A DNA stretch of 64,000 bases from Hsuehochloa calcarea. Lineage: Eukaryota > Streptophyta > Magnoliopsida > Poales > Poaceae. Under the pieces are notes generated by a model, which saw only the letters and a list, made by a program, of their open reading frames with translations, was not told where the DNA came from and made no database searches. The DNA lies in assembly GCA_036346395.1 (NCBI GenBank), contig CM070611.1, positions 27,476,473 to 27,540,472 of the forward strand, given 5' to 3'. Position 1 is the first letter of the stretch. The number at the start of each line of letters is the position of its first letter. The position numbers and the translations under genes were made by a program. Below are positions 33,108 to 45,533 of this stretch, piece after piece.

Positions 33108-35377
33108 TGTAATACTCTGAAAATAATAATAATAATAACAATAACGTCTTCAGGGCTTGTGCGTAATTAAAGAATTTAGATACGTGAAAATAGGATATTT
33201 CAAAGTATTTTTTTAGAGCTATATAAATAGAGGATCTGGAAACCCTATTAGTTTTTGGGCTTCGTTCCTTTGCGCCGCCACCTCTCTGGTTTTCTTTCTT
33301 CCGCTCGGCCAACGCGCAGGCGCCTCATGCCCTCGCATACCACCCGGCGCTTTGCCGTCACAAGAACCGAGGGCCTTGCCATCAATTGCCTAGCCGCGTG
33401 GAGCCGCTCGCCCTTCGCGTTGAGGCAATCTGCTGCTTGTGCCGCCGTGTGAACACTTGGGTTTTTTGGTTAGTAGTCAACACGTGGTTCCTTGGAGCTT
33501 TGGCCAGCGCGAGGGAAGTCGCCAGCAAACCGTGATGCCAAGGGAGATGTACGGTATTGAGTTGCAAGTGAATGCACATTAAGAGGTTAAGTCAAGGAAG
33601 GACTTGGAGAGAAGAAAAAAAAATAATATTTTCGGCGTTCTTCTCTGGTAACGATCTGGAATTTCATTTCTTCTCTGTTTTGTTAATCTAGTTAGAGATT
33701 AGAATGGAGATTAATTAGAGATGTTATAGAATTTTCTAATCGAGGGCTGTTTAGTATGTCTGTTTAGTCTGCTGTTCTGTTGAACGAATTATTCGGGTAT
33801 CTTAATGTCAAATTTTGGAAATGTCATCTACTAGTTAATTGTAGATAATTTCGATATCTTTCTATAGCATATTTTATCACGTCAATCGGACAAGTAGAAT
33901 TCGAGTTATGATTTTCGGAAGGCTGCTGTCATTGTGGTTGTCGTCTTTCGGCGCTGTTTTGGTAGACTGCGGATTAAAAATAGTAAATGGACTAATTAGA
34001 GTTTTTGATCTACTTGAAAGTTGTAGATAATTGTCCAATGGTTCTGTAGAATCTAAAAACTCGAATTTTGGTTGGATAAAACAAAAGTTATGAATTTAGT
34101 AAGACCGCTGTTCCGAAGCGGACAGATCGGCTTTCTGGGCTAAAAACGGAGGGTTAGATGATTTAATTGGAAGTCTTTGTAATCTAAGAAAATGTGGAGA
34201 ATTTTATGAAGAATCCAGAACTGGGTGGTTTGTCGTGATCGGACTTTTGAGTCAAAAGTTACGTTCGTTTTAGTACTAAGTCAGCAATAGGTAACTTTTC
34301 GGTACCGGGGTAGCGTGGTATATTTGGGGACGGGTAGGAGCGAAGTATATTGATTGCTATTCTTGTTGCTGTAGCTTGTATTGAAGTTTGTGTATTTAAT
34401 GTAGGAGAGGCGTCGTACTTGTTGCCATCTGCTAGCCAAATCGTGCGTCGCAACTAGTAAAGGCAAGTGCATGGTAGACAGCGATCAATGATGATCACTG
34501 TGATTCTTTATCTTCTATTACCATTATTGTTGTGCTTTTATTGTATTTAATTGCAAACAATGGAATGGTATGGTTATATCTTTGTTGATAATCATGATGA
34601 AAAGTTAGATATGATGTATATGATGGAATTTGCATTTTCATACATAAGCATCTTTGCATATGAGCTGGTGATCATGAATGATCACAACTCCACGGGAGTG
34701 GAGGAGGTCCCCGATCCTTATGGAGGAACGGGCTTGAGAGTGAATGTTGTCGCGAGCATTCACTCATGCTATACCGGTATACGCGAAAGAAGTGCATGTG
34801 GACATGTAGATTAGATTTGCATTGATACATGAGATTAATGGATGTGAATCACAGAGAAGATAACTGCATGAGAATATTTATAGAAGTACCTGTGATGATA
34901 ATGAAGTTATTGAATGCTATTGATTTATTATTGTTCGTTGTTTATGGATGTGTTTGCTGAGTCGTGGACTCACCCTTGCTCTTTTGTTGTCTTTAGGTAA
35001 TCTTCGAGGACGCCGTAACTGAGAGCGAGTAGAGCACATGGACAACACATGATCATTTGCCATAAGAATCTTTCCATTCAAAATTGGATTACCCTTGGAC
35101 ATGTTAGAGACTAAATAAAGTTTAAGTCACATTTTGGACTAGATTATTTATTTCAATAATTTGGGTTCATTGGTTGATGCTATTTTGGATTATTTACCTG
35201 GTTACATTCCCCTTGCTTATTTATTATCGTTTGATCCATAATTATGCATGTTCTTTTGTGATCCATGGATATGTTTATTGTTGTTTTCTTGCTGTAATTT
35301 TATAGTGTGTCGATAATTATTAACTGAGAGAGTAGTGAGGTGGCATTCTAGGCTCAGTGTTGGGCTGGGGTGTTACA
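33108..35377 (+). mobile_element. C1: solo LTR of a gypsy-type family
   Basis: 2270 bp from TGTAATACTCTG to GGGGTGTTACA, flanked by TTGGG at 33103-33107 and 35378-35382. TATA box TATAAATA at 33222-33229. Contains modules starting with TTGTAGATAATT at about 33839 and 34021, hairpins at 34686-34780, an AAGGCAAGT block at 34460 and TTTAGGTA at 34993. Termini and layout match D, so it is probably a recombination product of a related element. No coding sequence. Confidence 0.9.
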
Positions 35378-35382
35378 TTGGG

Positions 35383-35886
35383 TCTCTCCACCAGTGTCCA
35401 AACATCGTTTCAGGCGAAGTTGTTTAATTCTTCATGCATTGCGTTCACCCAATCCGGATCTACTAGTGCTTCATCTATATGTTTTGGTTCAATAGAAGAA
35501 ACAAAAGAATAATGTTTACAAAACGAAGCAACACGAGAATGCGTTTGAACGCCCTTACTCACATCACCCAATATTTGGTCTATTGGATGATATTTTGCTA
35601 TAACATTGTGAACTCTTGGTGGAAAGTTGGATAGTTGATTATCTTCCTTGATATCTTCTTCTATAATGTCAACTTGATTTGTAAAGGAAGTGGTAGGAGG
35701 TTCGACTTGTGTGAATGATGATGGACCATTTAGATCTTCTTTCGGTTTGATGTCTCCAATTTGTATGTTCTTCATTTCTTCCCTCAAGGCTTCATTACCT
35801 ACATCATCCAAACCATCTTGCTCTTCTTGAGAGCCGTTAGTTTCATCAAATTGGACATCATATCTTTCTTCAACTATACCACTAGA
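35383..35886 (-). pseudogene. A pol linker between integrase and RT
   Basis: A minus-strand frame from 35811 to a stop at 35410 is acidic and Ser/Pro-rich and ends PDWVNAMHEELNNFA, the conserved entry to copia RT; the following WTLVERP-like reading meets C1. It contains SFVSSIEPKHIDEAL, also conserved. The linker has no enzymatic role. The stops near 35410 and 35886 mark frame breaks. Confidence 0.85.
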
Positions 35887-36823
35887 TTAATTAAAAACAC
35901 GATAAACTTTGCTATTTGACGAATAGCTAAGCAAGAAACCAACATCGCATCGACTTGCAAATTTTGAAAGACGAACACCCTTTTTCAAGATATGACATTT
36001 GAAACCAAATTCATAAAAAAAAGAAATGTTAGGTTTTCTTCCAATTAAAAGCTCATAAGAAGTCTTTTTCAAAAAGCGATGCAAACAAAGACGATTTATG
36101 GCATGACAAGCGGTGTTAATAGCTTCCACCCAAAAACTATAAGAAGTATTGGATTCATCAAGCATTGTCCTATCCATTTCAATCAATGTTCAATTTTTTT
36201 CCTTTCTACAACTCCATTTTGCTGCAGAGTATAGGTTGTTCAAAATTCATGCTTTATTCCAAGTTCTTCATAATAATTTTCAATTTTTGTGTTCTTGAAC
36301 TCAGAACCATTATCACTACGAATTTTCTTAATTTTAAAAACAAATTCATTTTGAGCCCTTTTTGCAAAGTTTTTGAAAATGCTGGAGGCTTCGGCCTTGT
36401 CATGTAGAAAGAATACCCATGTATATCTTGAGTAATCATCTACAATGACTAAACAATAGCTATTGCCCCGATACTCTTATATGTTGTTGGCCCAAACAAA
36501 TTCATGTGTAAGAGCTCTAATGGTCTAGAAGTTGACACGATACTTTTGGAAGGATGAGATTTGCAACATGCTTTCCGGCTTGGCAAGCACTACATAATCT
36601 ATTTTTCTCAAACATTATGTCCTTCAAGCCAACCACTAAGTTATGTTTGAAATATTTTTTGAGTTGGATCATGCCCACATGATCCAGTCTTCTATGCCAT
36701 AACCAGCCCAATGATGTTTTTCTTTTCAATTAAGCAAGTTTTTAAGAAAGAATCATTTTAAGAAAAATCTACCAAGTAAAGATTTTTAAATCTAAATCCT
36801 TTGAAAACCAAATCATTTTCTTT
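35887..36823 (-). pseudogene. A integrase
   Basis: From 36729: LGWLWHRRLDHVGMIQLKKY and LCSACQAGKHV supply the zinc-binding His/Cys pattern. The catalytic core lies between 36500 and 36190 in shifting frames, including a readable KIRSDNGSEFKNT near 36330-36290 and VVERKN near 36195. The C-terminal part is open from 36186: MIEMDRTMLDESNTSYSFW, AINTACHAINRLCLHRFL, PNISFFYEFGFKCHIL. The three catalytic acidic residues can be placed but not in one frame. Dead copy. Confidence 0.88.
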
Positions 36824-37262
36824 TTATTTTAAAATGATTACATCATATCTAGAGAATGAGCAAGTTAATCCAAGATCACACAATTGAGCAACAGATAGCA
36901 AGTTAAAGTTTAGTGTTTCTACTAGAGACACATTAGAAATAGAAAGGTCATTTGAGATAGCGATTTCACCCAAACCAATTACCTTTCCTTTGCTATTGTC
37001 ACCAAAGGTAATCTTTTCATTACCCGTCCCATTATCAAAAGTGGTGAACATCTTTCGTTCTCCGGTCATGCGTTGAGTACAACCGCTATCGATCACCCAA
37101 TGCCTTCCACCGGTTTTGTAGTTCACCTACAAAAGAATATCAAGTTCTTTTAGGTCCCCACATTTGTTTAGGTCCTTGGAGGTTAGTTATCAAGGTTTAA
37201 GGCACCCAAATGGCATTCTTCTTAGCGTCTAAAATTGAAGTGCCTACAAATATAGCAATTAC
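36824..37262 (-). pseudogene. A protease region
   Basis: The minus strand from 37126 reads GGRHWVIDSGCTQRMTGERK, the DSGC-type active site of copia Asp proteases, then ITFGDNSKGKVIGLGEIAIS, VSLVETLNFNLLSVAQLCD and a stop at 36824-36826. Cleaves Gag-Pol in the particle. The segment 37130-37262 joins it to the gag knuckle through a frame break. Confidence 0.85.
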
Positions 37263-38521
37263 TTATCCATCATTAGTTTTCTTGAGCATATAGCAAGAAT
37301 CATACAAACCAACGGATGGAGCCTTACCAATAGGACAATTTTGTTGCACATGTCCTATTTCCCGGCACTTATAGCAATATTTACCATTTTTCTTAAAAAA
37401 CCTTGCGTGTCTGTTTGCCGGTTTGTTACCTTTCTTGAGCACATACCCAAGTCTTTCTTTATTGAATGAACACCTTTGCTCACTCAAAAGTCTATCAAGG
37501 GTGTCCTTACCCTTGAAGCACCATTCCAAACTTTCTTTAGCTTGGTTACTTGCTCCTTTAGCTCATTGTTTTCAACAACAAACTTTGCATCATATGATTT
37601 AATATTTTTATGCTTAGAATCAACAATGGAGCAACATGGCATGGCAAGTAAATCATCACATGAAGTGGATGAACTAGTTTTAGCAATTTCTACACTAAGA
37701 ATTTTATCAAGAATATCACAAGCAATTCCAACACTAGTGCAAGTTTTACTAGATTGTTCTTGGATAAACAAGTCATGAGCTTCCTTTAACTCCTTATAAG
37801 AGTCTTTGAGAGAAATGTGTTCTTTCTTTAAGACCTTAAACTTTGCCTTTTCTTTTCCAAGAAATTCATTTAATTCTTCTAGCATATCCATAAGCTCATC
37901 ATAAGAAGGGTTATCATTATCAAAAGAATTGACCTTATCTCCTTCTGCCATAAGGCATGTAGGAGTGGAGAATAGCGATGGAGCCTCCTTGATGGCGATA
38001 CCGACAAGTCCTCTTTTCTTGGAGGATCCTTCAACGTCGGAGTCGGAGTCGGAATCCGAATATTCTTTATTGGAATCACATTCCCCAATACGAGCTTCAT
38101 TCTTGCCATCTTTGTGAAGCATTTTGAAAAGCTTCTTCTTGCCATTGTATTCTTTCTTCCTTGATGATTTGCCCTTGTCTTCCTTCTTGTTATGGCAATG
38201 AGAGGAAATGTGCACCTTCTCATTGCACTCATAGCAACGAATATTGCTATAGCGCTTGTTATCATTGGAGGATTGCCCATTTTTTATCTTGTCAAAGTTG
38301 AAGCTTCGATGTGGGCATCTCCTCATAATTTTTTTATTCTCCTCACAAGGAGAGCAAATTCTTCTTCAGAATCTTCATCTTCGTCCTCTTCATCACTTGA
38401 TTCTGTTTTAGCCTTGAAAGCGGTAATTTTCTTCCTCGGTGAAGTTGACTCCAAAAGTTCTTCCTTATCTTTCTTGTAGAGCTCATTTGTGATGAGGTTG
38501 CCCTAAAGCCCGGTTGGTGTC
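37263..38521 (-). pseudogene. A gag with two zinc knuckles
   Basis: The visible part begins where H cuts in at 38521, so the N-terminal gag is missing. An acidic block (KTESSDEEDEDSEEEFALL in the natural frame, about 38400-38350) precedes the first knuckle, CYECNEKVHISSHC (about 38240-38200), a full CX2CX4HX4C. A Lys-rich and then Ser-Asp-repeat stretch follows (GECDSNKEYSDSDSDSD), then a long helical, coiled-coil-like region (about 37920-37520: ELMDMLEELNEFLGKEKAKF). The second knuckle CYKCREIGHVQQNC (about 37377-37336) is also complete. A frameshift near 37490 separates the two frames. Two separated knuckles flanking a coiled coil fit SIRE/Maximus gag. Confidence 0.9.
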
Positions 38522-40384
38522 TGAAGGACCGAAATGGCAACAGAGGGGGTGAATGGTGCCTTAAAATTAAGATCTTCCCCTCTTAAGTATTCATACTGAT
38601 AAACAATACACTCAGATAATCAAGAGAAGAAATGAACCAAAACCGGAAAAGGAAATGAAATCTGGGCTTGTTCTGTCGGAAATCGGAAGTTCCGATTATC
38701 CTCGCAGAGTTCAAGATCATGTAGTTCCGGTCACCCAGGCAGAAGTTCCCAAAGTTCTGGGCTGCTCTGTCGACAATCGGAAGTTCCAGTCTTCCAGTAC
38801 GGAAATTCCGCACACGGTTGTTCCGGCGTGTAAACAGCGGAAGTTCCGATTGTCCCAGACAGAAGAACACCACGTACTAGAAATTTCCAAAAATCCGAAA
38901 TACTCAAAAATTACTGCTCTTCTTGGGTCAAGTCTCACAGGACATCATCCTAAACAACATCTTGACCTCATTGAGAAGGAATCATATACAAAGATCCATT
39001 AATCAAAGCAAAATCGGATTTCTTGAATATTTGGCAAGAAAGACCAAAAACTTGAAATTCGCATGATTCTTGGATTCTTGAGTGATGAAACTTTGAGGGT
39101 AGCTACTTAATAGCCTATAGATTCAACATCCCAAGTTTCATGCCATCTCAAGAAGGGAAACAAGATTTTCATCCAAGACCTAGGTACGGGAAGGAAGAAT
39201 AGAGAAAACCAAAAATCAAGAACTAAGACTACAGTTGATTTGCTCTTGGGAAAAGTCGATCAAATAATCTTGTGGCATCATCCCAACAAAGATCAACCCA
39301 TTTTGGCACTTCCCAACAAGAATCAAGCCAAAAACCAAAATCTCAAGAATCAAGCCTTAACGAGAGAATAAGAACAGAGGCATGAACAGGAAAGTAAACA
39401 AGAGATTTTTCATTCCTTGCACCAATGGATTACAGAGACACACACAGAGGAATGATTACAAGAGACTCAATCCATCCTCTCCCTTTCCATCTCAAGAACA
39501 CACAAAGAGCAAGGGAGGAAGAGCACCAGGAGGTCAAGAAGAGAGGCACACACACAGAGACATCTCCTGCCTTCTCCCAACAACTAAAGCCATAAAGCAA
39601 AACAACCTCTCAAAGCCTCTTTTGACTAGCTAACCCTAATTCATTCTCTCCAAAAGTCACATTACAACCAGGTCTTCACCTCTATTTATAGCCCTTGGCT
39701 AACGGGTCTCCAACCCATTACGCCGGCTAAACCCGAACGGATCCCGCTTCCACTTGTGCCGCCTTGCGAAATTACCCTTTCGCCCCTCGTGCACCTTCTG
39801 GAAGGTCCCGCATTCCTTGTTGTCCACGAATCGCAACCACCTCGAGTGCACACCGTCTTTGACACACCTTGACCGTTCTAACCTCAACGCCGCCTGCGTC
39901 TAGTCCGGTCTCCACGTGTCTCGCCACGACTCCACCTCGACGTCCTGCAACCAGCACAGACAAGAAACACATCACATAGCATTGCTCTAGATACAAGAAT
40001 CAACATTTGCATAAGACTCAAAACCATTCATGAACCACACAACTCAAAAAACAAGAACTATGCGCTCACTGCTCAGTTCTGCACACAATCGGAAGTTCCG
40101 GTTTCTCCAAGGCGGAAGTTCCGATTATCGGTACTTCCGCATTCCCAGGGCGGAAGCTCCGCTCAGTACCAAATCAAAACACACTGCTCAGGTCAATCGG
40201 ATGTTCCGCTTTCCCAGAGCGGAAGTTCCGATGATCGGTACTTCAGATTCCTGTATGGAAGTTCCGCCAAGATGTAATCAAACCAAAGAAGAATGTAATA
40301 AAGAAGGAACCAAACCACAAACTTTTCAACACAAGTGTCAAATACTCATCACTCGCATGGGGAAGCTTCTCACATGGTCTCTCA
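38522..40384 (-). repeat. H 3' LTR
   Basis: 1863 bp with the family termini. TATA box (minus strand) at 39682-39691. CGGAAGTTCCG motifs at 38684-38694, near 38776 and 38839, and a cluster at 40088-40262. It is about 240 bp longer than the B LTRs, the extra lying in 39080-39400. Confidence 0.92.
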
Positions 40385-40397
40385 ATCTCCCCCTTGA
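40385..40397 (-). promoter_or_regulatory. H polypurine tract
   Basis: TCAAGGGGGAGAT on the minus strand, next to the LTR start TGAGAGACC. Confidence 0.92.
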
Positions 40398-40872
40398 TGA
40401 GTATATTGACAAACACCGAAAAAGCATAAAGTTGAGTTTGTGATGATGATCAAAAATGGTCTAAACTAGGAACAAGGAAGCTCAAAACCATTTTTGACAA
40501 AAGAGAAAGATTGGAGCAGACAATGAAAGAGCAAATTTTTCTGCAAAACTCTAGAAGACTTTTTCTCTCCAAAATTCTCTCCCTTTTGGCAATAAACACA
40601 TCAAGATGTATTAAAGAGAGAAAATGACTATATGTTATTCATTTTAAGCATTTGGAGCTATGAAGATTATCCAAAATGACTATTAGAGTATTACACCAAG
40701 CCATAACACATAAGAATGCTATCAAGATCATGACAATTGATGTATAAAGTAGCTAAACCAAGGAAGTCATAATATGAGAATTGGTTCAATTTCTTAGCAT
40801 GTCAAATCAACCAAGATTATAGTCTAGCTAAAGGTATCCAAGGATGATACAAGCCATGTCAAATACTCTAAG
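40398..40872 (-). other. H noncoding region, part nearest LTR
   Basis: Matches 11611-12085 of B. Includes the purine block TTTATTGCCAAAAGGGAGAG (minus strand, 40577-40596). No frame of interest. Interrupted at 40873 by C2. Confidence 0.75.
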
Positions 40873-40877
40873 TGGAA

Positions 40878-43800
40878 TGTAACATCCCAAAAATGGATTT
40901 ATGTTTCAAATGTAAGAAAATGAGAAGAAATTAAAACTTTTCTTGCATCTTGAAGTCCTTGATCATTTCTGTAATTCTTGTAAAAGAATTATGGAAAATC
41001 AAAATCAAATCCTCAATTGACTCTAATCAAAAATCTCCTTGGCAAAGATCTTGTGCCAAACCCATGGAAATATTTTTCCTGAGTTCTAGGGAAGCTTGGT
41101 AACACCTCAGAATTATTTCATGATTTTTAGAAATTATTTGATAATTTTGGAAGGCAAGTCAAAGCTTGGTCAAACCACTTTTCCCACCTTCTGAAATTTC
41201 TGGAGGAAAATACAGTGCATGAAAATCTCTAAAAATTTTATGAGATGTTCCTCCTGCAGTCAGCCAGCTCCAGTTAAAATTTCGTAATTTTTAGAGCTTG
41301 TTTGCTACCTTAAACAATTCCTCAAAAAGAAGTTCTTCAAATTCAAACCCTACTGGTTTTCACTGTTCCTCGGGTTTAGATCAGACTCGGGCTCGAGCCA
41401 CTTGATTTGGTTCAGTCAACTAAACGCACCGACTCGGTCGTTCGGGCGCGAGTGTTGTGAGTCGTTGGATCGGCATCGAACGGCCCACGCTCGCAGAAAC
41501 GTTCGGACCATCTGAGCGCGCCGATCCATTTGTACTGTTGGATTCTAAATCAAGGGTCCACAATCGCGTGAACGTTCGGACTATCCGAACGACTCTCGCA
41601 ATGTGAGCCGTAGGATCCAAATCAACGGCCCTTGATGAACCGAATGATTGAATCGTTTTAATCACCCCGTTCTTTCTGAACCGTTCGATTTCAATCCAAC
41701 GGCTGATACATCGTATCCTTCCTCCGGTCAGCGCGCGAGTCTGAGTTCGTCCATGGCGTGAGTAGAGGAGAAAAACACGGCGTGAAGTCACCTCCGTGGT
41801 CGACTTTAAACGGTTATTTCTGTGCGCATTTAATGCCCGTCGTGCTCCTCCCTCAAGAGTCCCTTCTCCAACTGCTCCCGTCGCTCTCTCGTCCTCTAAT
41901 GGCAGAGCTGACCCGAATGGAAAATCTTGCCGTTGCTCTCTTCCATTGCTCTATTTTAGCTCCATTGCTTCGCCCTTGGCTTCCTTTAGCACTTCCGCAA
42001 CTCCAGCTAGCACTCACAAGCTTGCTGGAACTGCAATCGTTTGAAATTTCTTCGGCCGCCATTGTTGAGTTTGAAGCTTCGGTGAAGGCGGTGCAGCAGG
42101 GGTTTTCTTCTTCAAGTCTTTGCTCCCTCTGCTCCCCCTTTACTCTCTGAAGCTTAACCCTCACTCAATTTTGTTCAATTGGCTCAGGGCTTGACTGAAT
42201 TTGGATTTCCCCCTTTTCGGCCGAAATCCGCATTTTTCCTCACCCGAGCTGTCTCGACCATTCTCTGCGCATTCTTTGGGCTCAGGTAACTTCTTATTAG
42301 TCCCTTGTTGCTTGGCACCCACTCCCTTGGACCGCAGCTGAGCTCTATTGCCATTTTCGTTTTTGACCATTTTCGGTCACTTCGGTCATCTCCGGCTTGC
42401 CAGCGTTCTGGACCACCACAGCCAAAACGGTTGGTACCATTGGGTGTGCAAGAGTGTTAAGAACCCATTTTGGGCATTTGCTCGCACCGCCGCGGCCAGA
42501 GTCGCCGGCGATGACCATTTCTTCTCCGTCGTTTTGCCGGATGAACACAGTGATAAAAGTTTGAACGTGAATCGATGCGGACCGTCGATCCTTAGATCTA
42601 CGGCCCAGGATCGCGCGAAAGTTTGAAATTATCGCACGCTTTGATCTGTGGACCGTTAGATCCAAGATCAACGGTCCCGAGTCGAGTCCGCATGGGTCGT
42701 TGGATCCAAGATCAACGACTCATGTGCGTGTGAACGTTCGGACCGCCCGAACGCTCTGATCCACGTGGACCGTTGGATCCAGATCCAACGGTTAGCGTTT
42801 AGGGTTTAGGGGTCGCGCGCGCGCGTCATCCCAAGAACTTGGACCGTTGGATCTAAGATCAACGATCCAAGTTCGTCCACGTCGATTTTAATTTCTGATT
42901 TTTCCCGAAAGAATTATTTGTCAACTGAAAAATGTAGTAACTTGTAAAATGCATAACTATTTCATTTTAATTCCTTTTCGGTTGATTCGAATATTATTAG
43001 TTATATTTTTAACTAAACTTTAATCTAAAAATGATTTTAACTTCAGTATACCTCCAGAAAATTTTGCTTATGAATAGTAGCATTTTTTATTTTTAGGGCC
43101 GAGCAAAATTGTTTTGCTCATATCTTTTGTATTAAGAATCCAAATCAATTGGTTCTTATTGGTAAATTCTTTATAAATCATGATCTTACTACTGTAACAT
43201 TTTCAGAATATTTGGAGAAAGTTTACTATTGAGTCTTTGTGTTTTCTTCGTTCTTATCGGTTGTTTTTCGCTTTCTCGTTAGGATCCGAAGAGCACGTTG
43301 ACAATATAATTGATCCTCAGCAACATCTTGACCCACAACAAACAAAAAAGCGGTTTGATCATGTTAATCCCATTATTTTTCAAGTCTAATATATTGATTT
43401 CAACTTGTATGTATGCATTGCTATCTTGTTGTTAAATTATGGTTAGTATCCTATAGTTGCATAATCTGTAGGAATTGTTTATCCTCTACTACCACGAGCC
43501 TAGGTTAATTGATGTGATTTGAGTTCGATGGATGAGCTCTTGTCACTTAATAGATTGCAGATTGAAATTGCTTAGAAATGCTTAGTTTCGGTAGTAATGG
43601 GCGATCACCGATTTTAGTCGATGATCTTGATCACACATCTAAATATTATTCCTTTATGTCTAGCACATGTGCTTTGTTATTTTGTAAAGTCAAAATCTGA
43701 AAATGGAAAAATTGATTTGGACTTGGGCAAGTGGTTGGATGGTGGGTTATTGGGTTTGTGGATGTCTTGCCTAAGTCAATAAGGACCGAACATCTTGTTA

Positions 43801-45044
43801 CACTAAACCAAGCATTTTTGCGTGCTAACCACGCGAGAGGGATATGTGACCTCTCTTGACTAAGTACTTTGGCATGTGTTATCTCCGAGTCGCAGGAGGG
43901 GGTTGTGTGTGTTGTGTGAAAAAGGATATGTGTTCTTGTGTTGGGTGTGCGGTGGTGGAGATTTTGGGTAGGCTCTCCACCTCGAGGAGCGTTGTAGTTG
44001 TCCAAGGCTTTACCTGAGACGGGTAGTTGACCGAGGCTTTACAATGACTCCGACACAACGTATGGGTTTCTATCCATACAGGCGACTCGTAGTTAATACA
44101 TAATATTGGAAATGTCTCGTAGGACTTAGCTGTGCCGGTATACCTAAGGAAGTGTGCTAATCATGTGGCAAAAAGACGGTCTGGCGTGTGGGTACATTGG
44201 TACACCCTTGCAGGGTACAAAACTATTCGAATAGCCTCGTCCTAGGTTATGGACACACTTGGGGAGGTCTTCCAAGAGTTAGACTACAACCTTTTAATTA
44301 AAATTTGACATGGTTGGCATGAATGGGTAATTCATGCTATTGTTGAGGTGACTAATAGTTTAGTCACTTCCAGGATTGTTGTTGTCATCTACCTACTGTT
44401 ATTATTGTTGTTTTTTACGGTTATTTGAACATTAAAAACAGATTTGTCAACTTGCTTTTAAATGTACTACATTATTGCAAATAAAGATTGCTTTGTGCTG
44501 AAAATGAAATATACAACCTTCACTTAAATGAGCTTACATGTAGCATATGTATAGGTCTGTTACTCTACACGTAAGTCTTGCGGAGTACAATTTTTGTACT
44601 CATTTGCTTTGCTTAACTATTTGTTGCAGAGGATGAGGGTGAGCCCCAAGGGCCTCACTTTTGTGAAATGTGCTGTGGATTCGACGACTAGCTTGGCGGT
44701 CTGGTCGGTTGCCTTGTGGGTTAAAGGCACACTGATTGGCTCTTTTGGTTTATGGCCATCTTATGGCACTTTTGCTTCCGCTATTCAATTCTTGTATTTA
44801 TATGTATTTGGCCGGTTAGCCTCTCTTTTGTAATAACTATCCTTTATGTATTTTAACTTCTGCTTTGTTGCTATGCTTCGGTTCTATGTGAATGAATGGA
44901 ATTGATGCATGAATTTTGTAAAGAGGTGTGTATACTGCATTTCTGGGAAGTATACATGTCTCGAAGACACGGGTTATTTTGTTTGTGATGCTAGGGTCAA
45001 TTGGTGACTAAGCATTACAAGCCCAATAATCCGGGGTCCTCACA
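40878..45044 (+). mobile_element. C2: 4.2-kb solo LTR or LTR-like unit
   Basis: 4167 bp from TGTAACATCCC to GGGGTCCTCACA with TGGAA at 40873-40877 and 45045-45049. No primer site, polypurine tract or internal LTR pair was seen, so a solo LTR of a long-LTR gypsy family is likely. Two clusters of CCGTTGGATC/GATCAACGG hairpins lie at 41450-41705 and 42540-42875, around a GC-rich stretch (41700-42530) whose open frames on both strands are probably chance. Orientation follows the termini shared with D. Confidence 0.8.
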
Positions 45045-45049
45045 TGGAA

Positions 45050-45533
45050 CCAAGAAGCAAATATTGAACAGTTTAGAGAGTTACCAGTTTTAAGAATGAC
45101 TCATTTGATCAAGGACTTGGTCTGTTTGAAGAGAAGCAAATTTAGCACATTTTTCTTTTTCTGAAAATCATTTATGGCTTTATCTTAGTAAAGCAAGTCC
45201 TGGACTAGGAGCCATCTACAACTGCCTCCTAAGCTTCAACCATTTTTCAAATCTTAACCATGTGCTAGATCCCAAGCCTTATGCGACCACTCCAAGTAAC
45301 AGACTTAAGGAAGTGATCTTAGATCATCCAAGACTCCCCCTGAGTTCATGCCTAGTGCAATGGCAAGCAGTCTCATGAGAAAGAGTTGGTGAGATCAGTT
45401 TTTTCGCACAAAAGAGATCATTTTTTTGCTTTTGATGTTTTAGACCAAGGATTTAATGAAAAGTCATGCTTCTTAATGAACTGACATAGCCCAATCTAAA
45501 ACTCAACAGAGATTCAAGACTCAACTCAGCCTA
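45050..45533 (-). other. H noncoding region, middle part
   Basis: Matches B from about 12086 to 12570. No coding signal. Bounded by C2 on the left and D on the right. Confidence 0.75.

Larger units (their letters stand above)
6804..38521 (-). mobile_element. A: outer SIRE/Maximus-type Ty1/copia element, 3' part
   Basis: Read on the minus strand from right to left: gag with two zinc knuckles (38521-37263), protease (near 37090), integrase (36729-35887), a linker, RT and RNase H (33102-32976 and 22963-21669), an envelope-like region (21572-20997 and 9963-8812), polypurine tract (8396-8383) and 3' LTR (8382-6804). Interrupted by B, F, C1 and H, each with a 5-bp duplication. The 5' LTR must lie beyond the far end of H, outside the window. 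The order RT after integrase is diagnostic of copia; an envelope-like region after RNase H is diagnostic of the SIRE/Maximus group. Confidence 0.85.

Noticed and set aside
33108..35377. C1 as an intron of a host gene, since RT-like sequence lies on both sides.
   Set aside because: It has LTR termini and a 5-bp target duplication, and the flanking RT belongs to the minus-strand element A.
41758..42150. A 130-codon frame, with overlapping frames on the other strand, in the GC-rich core of C2, at first sight a small host gene.
   Set aside because: It lies wholly inside an LTR-like unit bounded by a target duplication, has no recognisable domain, and several overlapping frames of similar length exist, as expected from GC-rich sequence.
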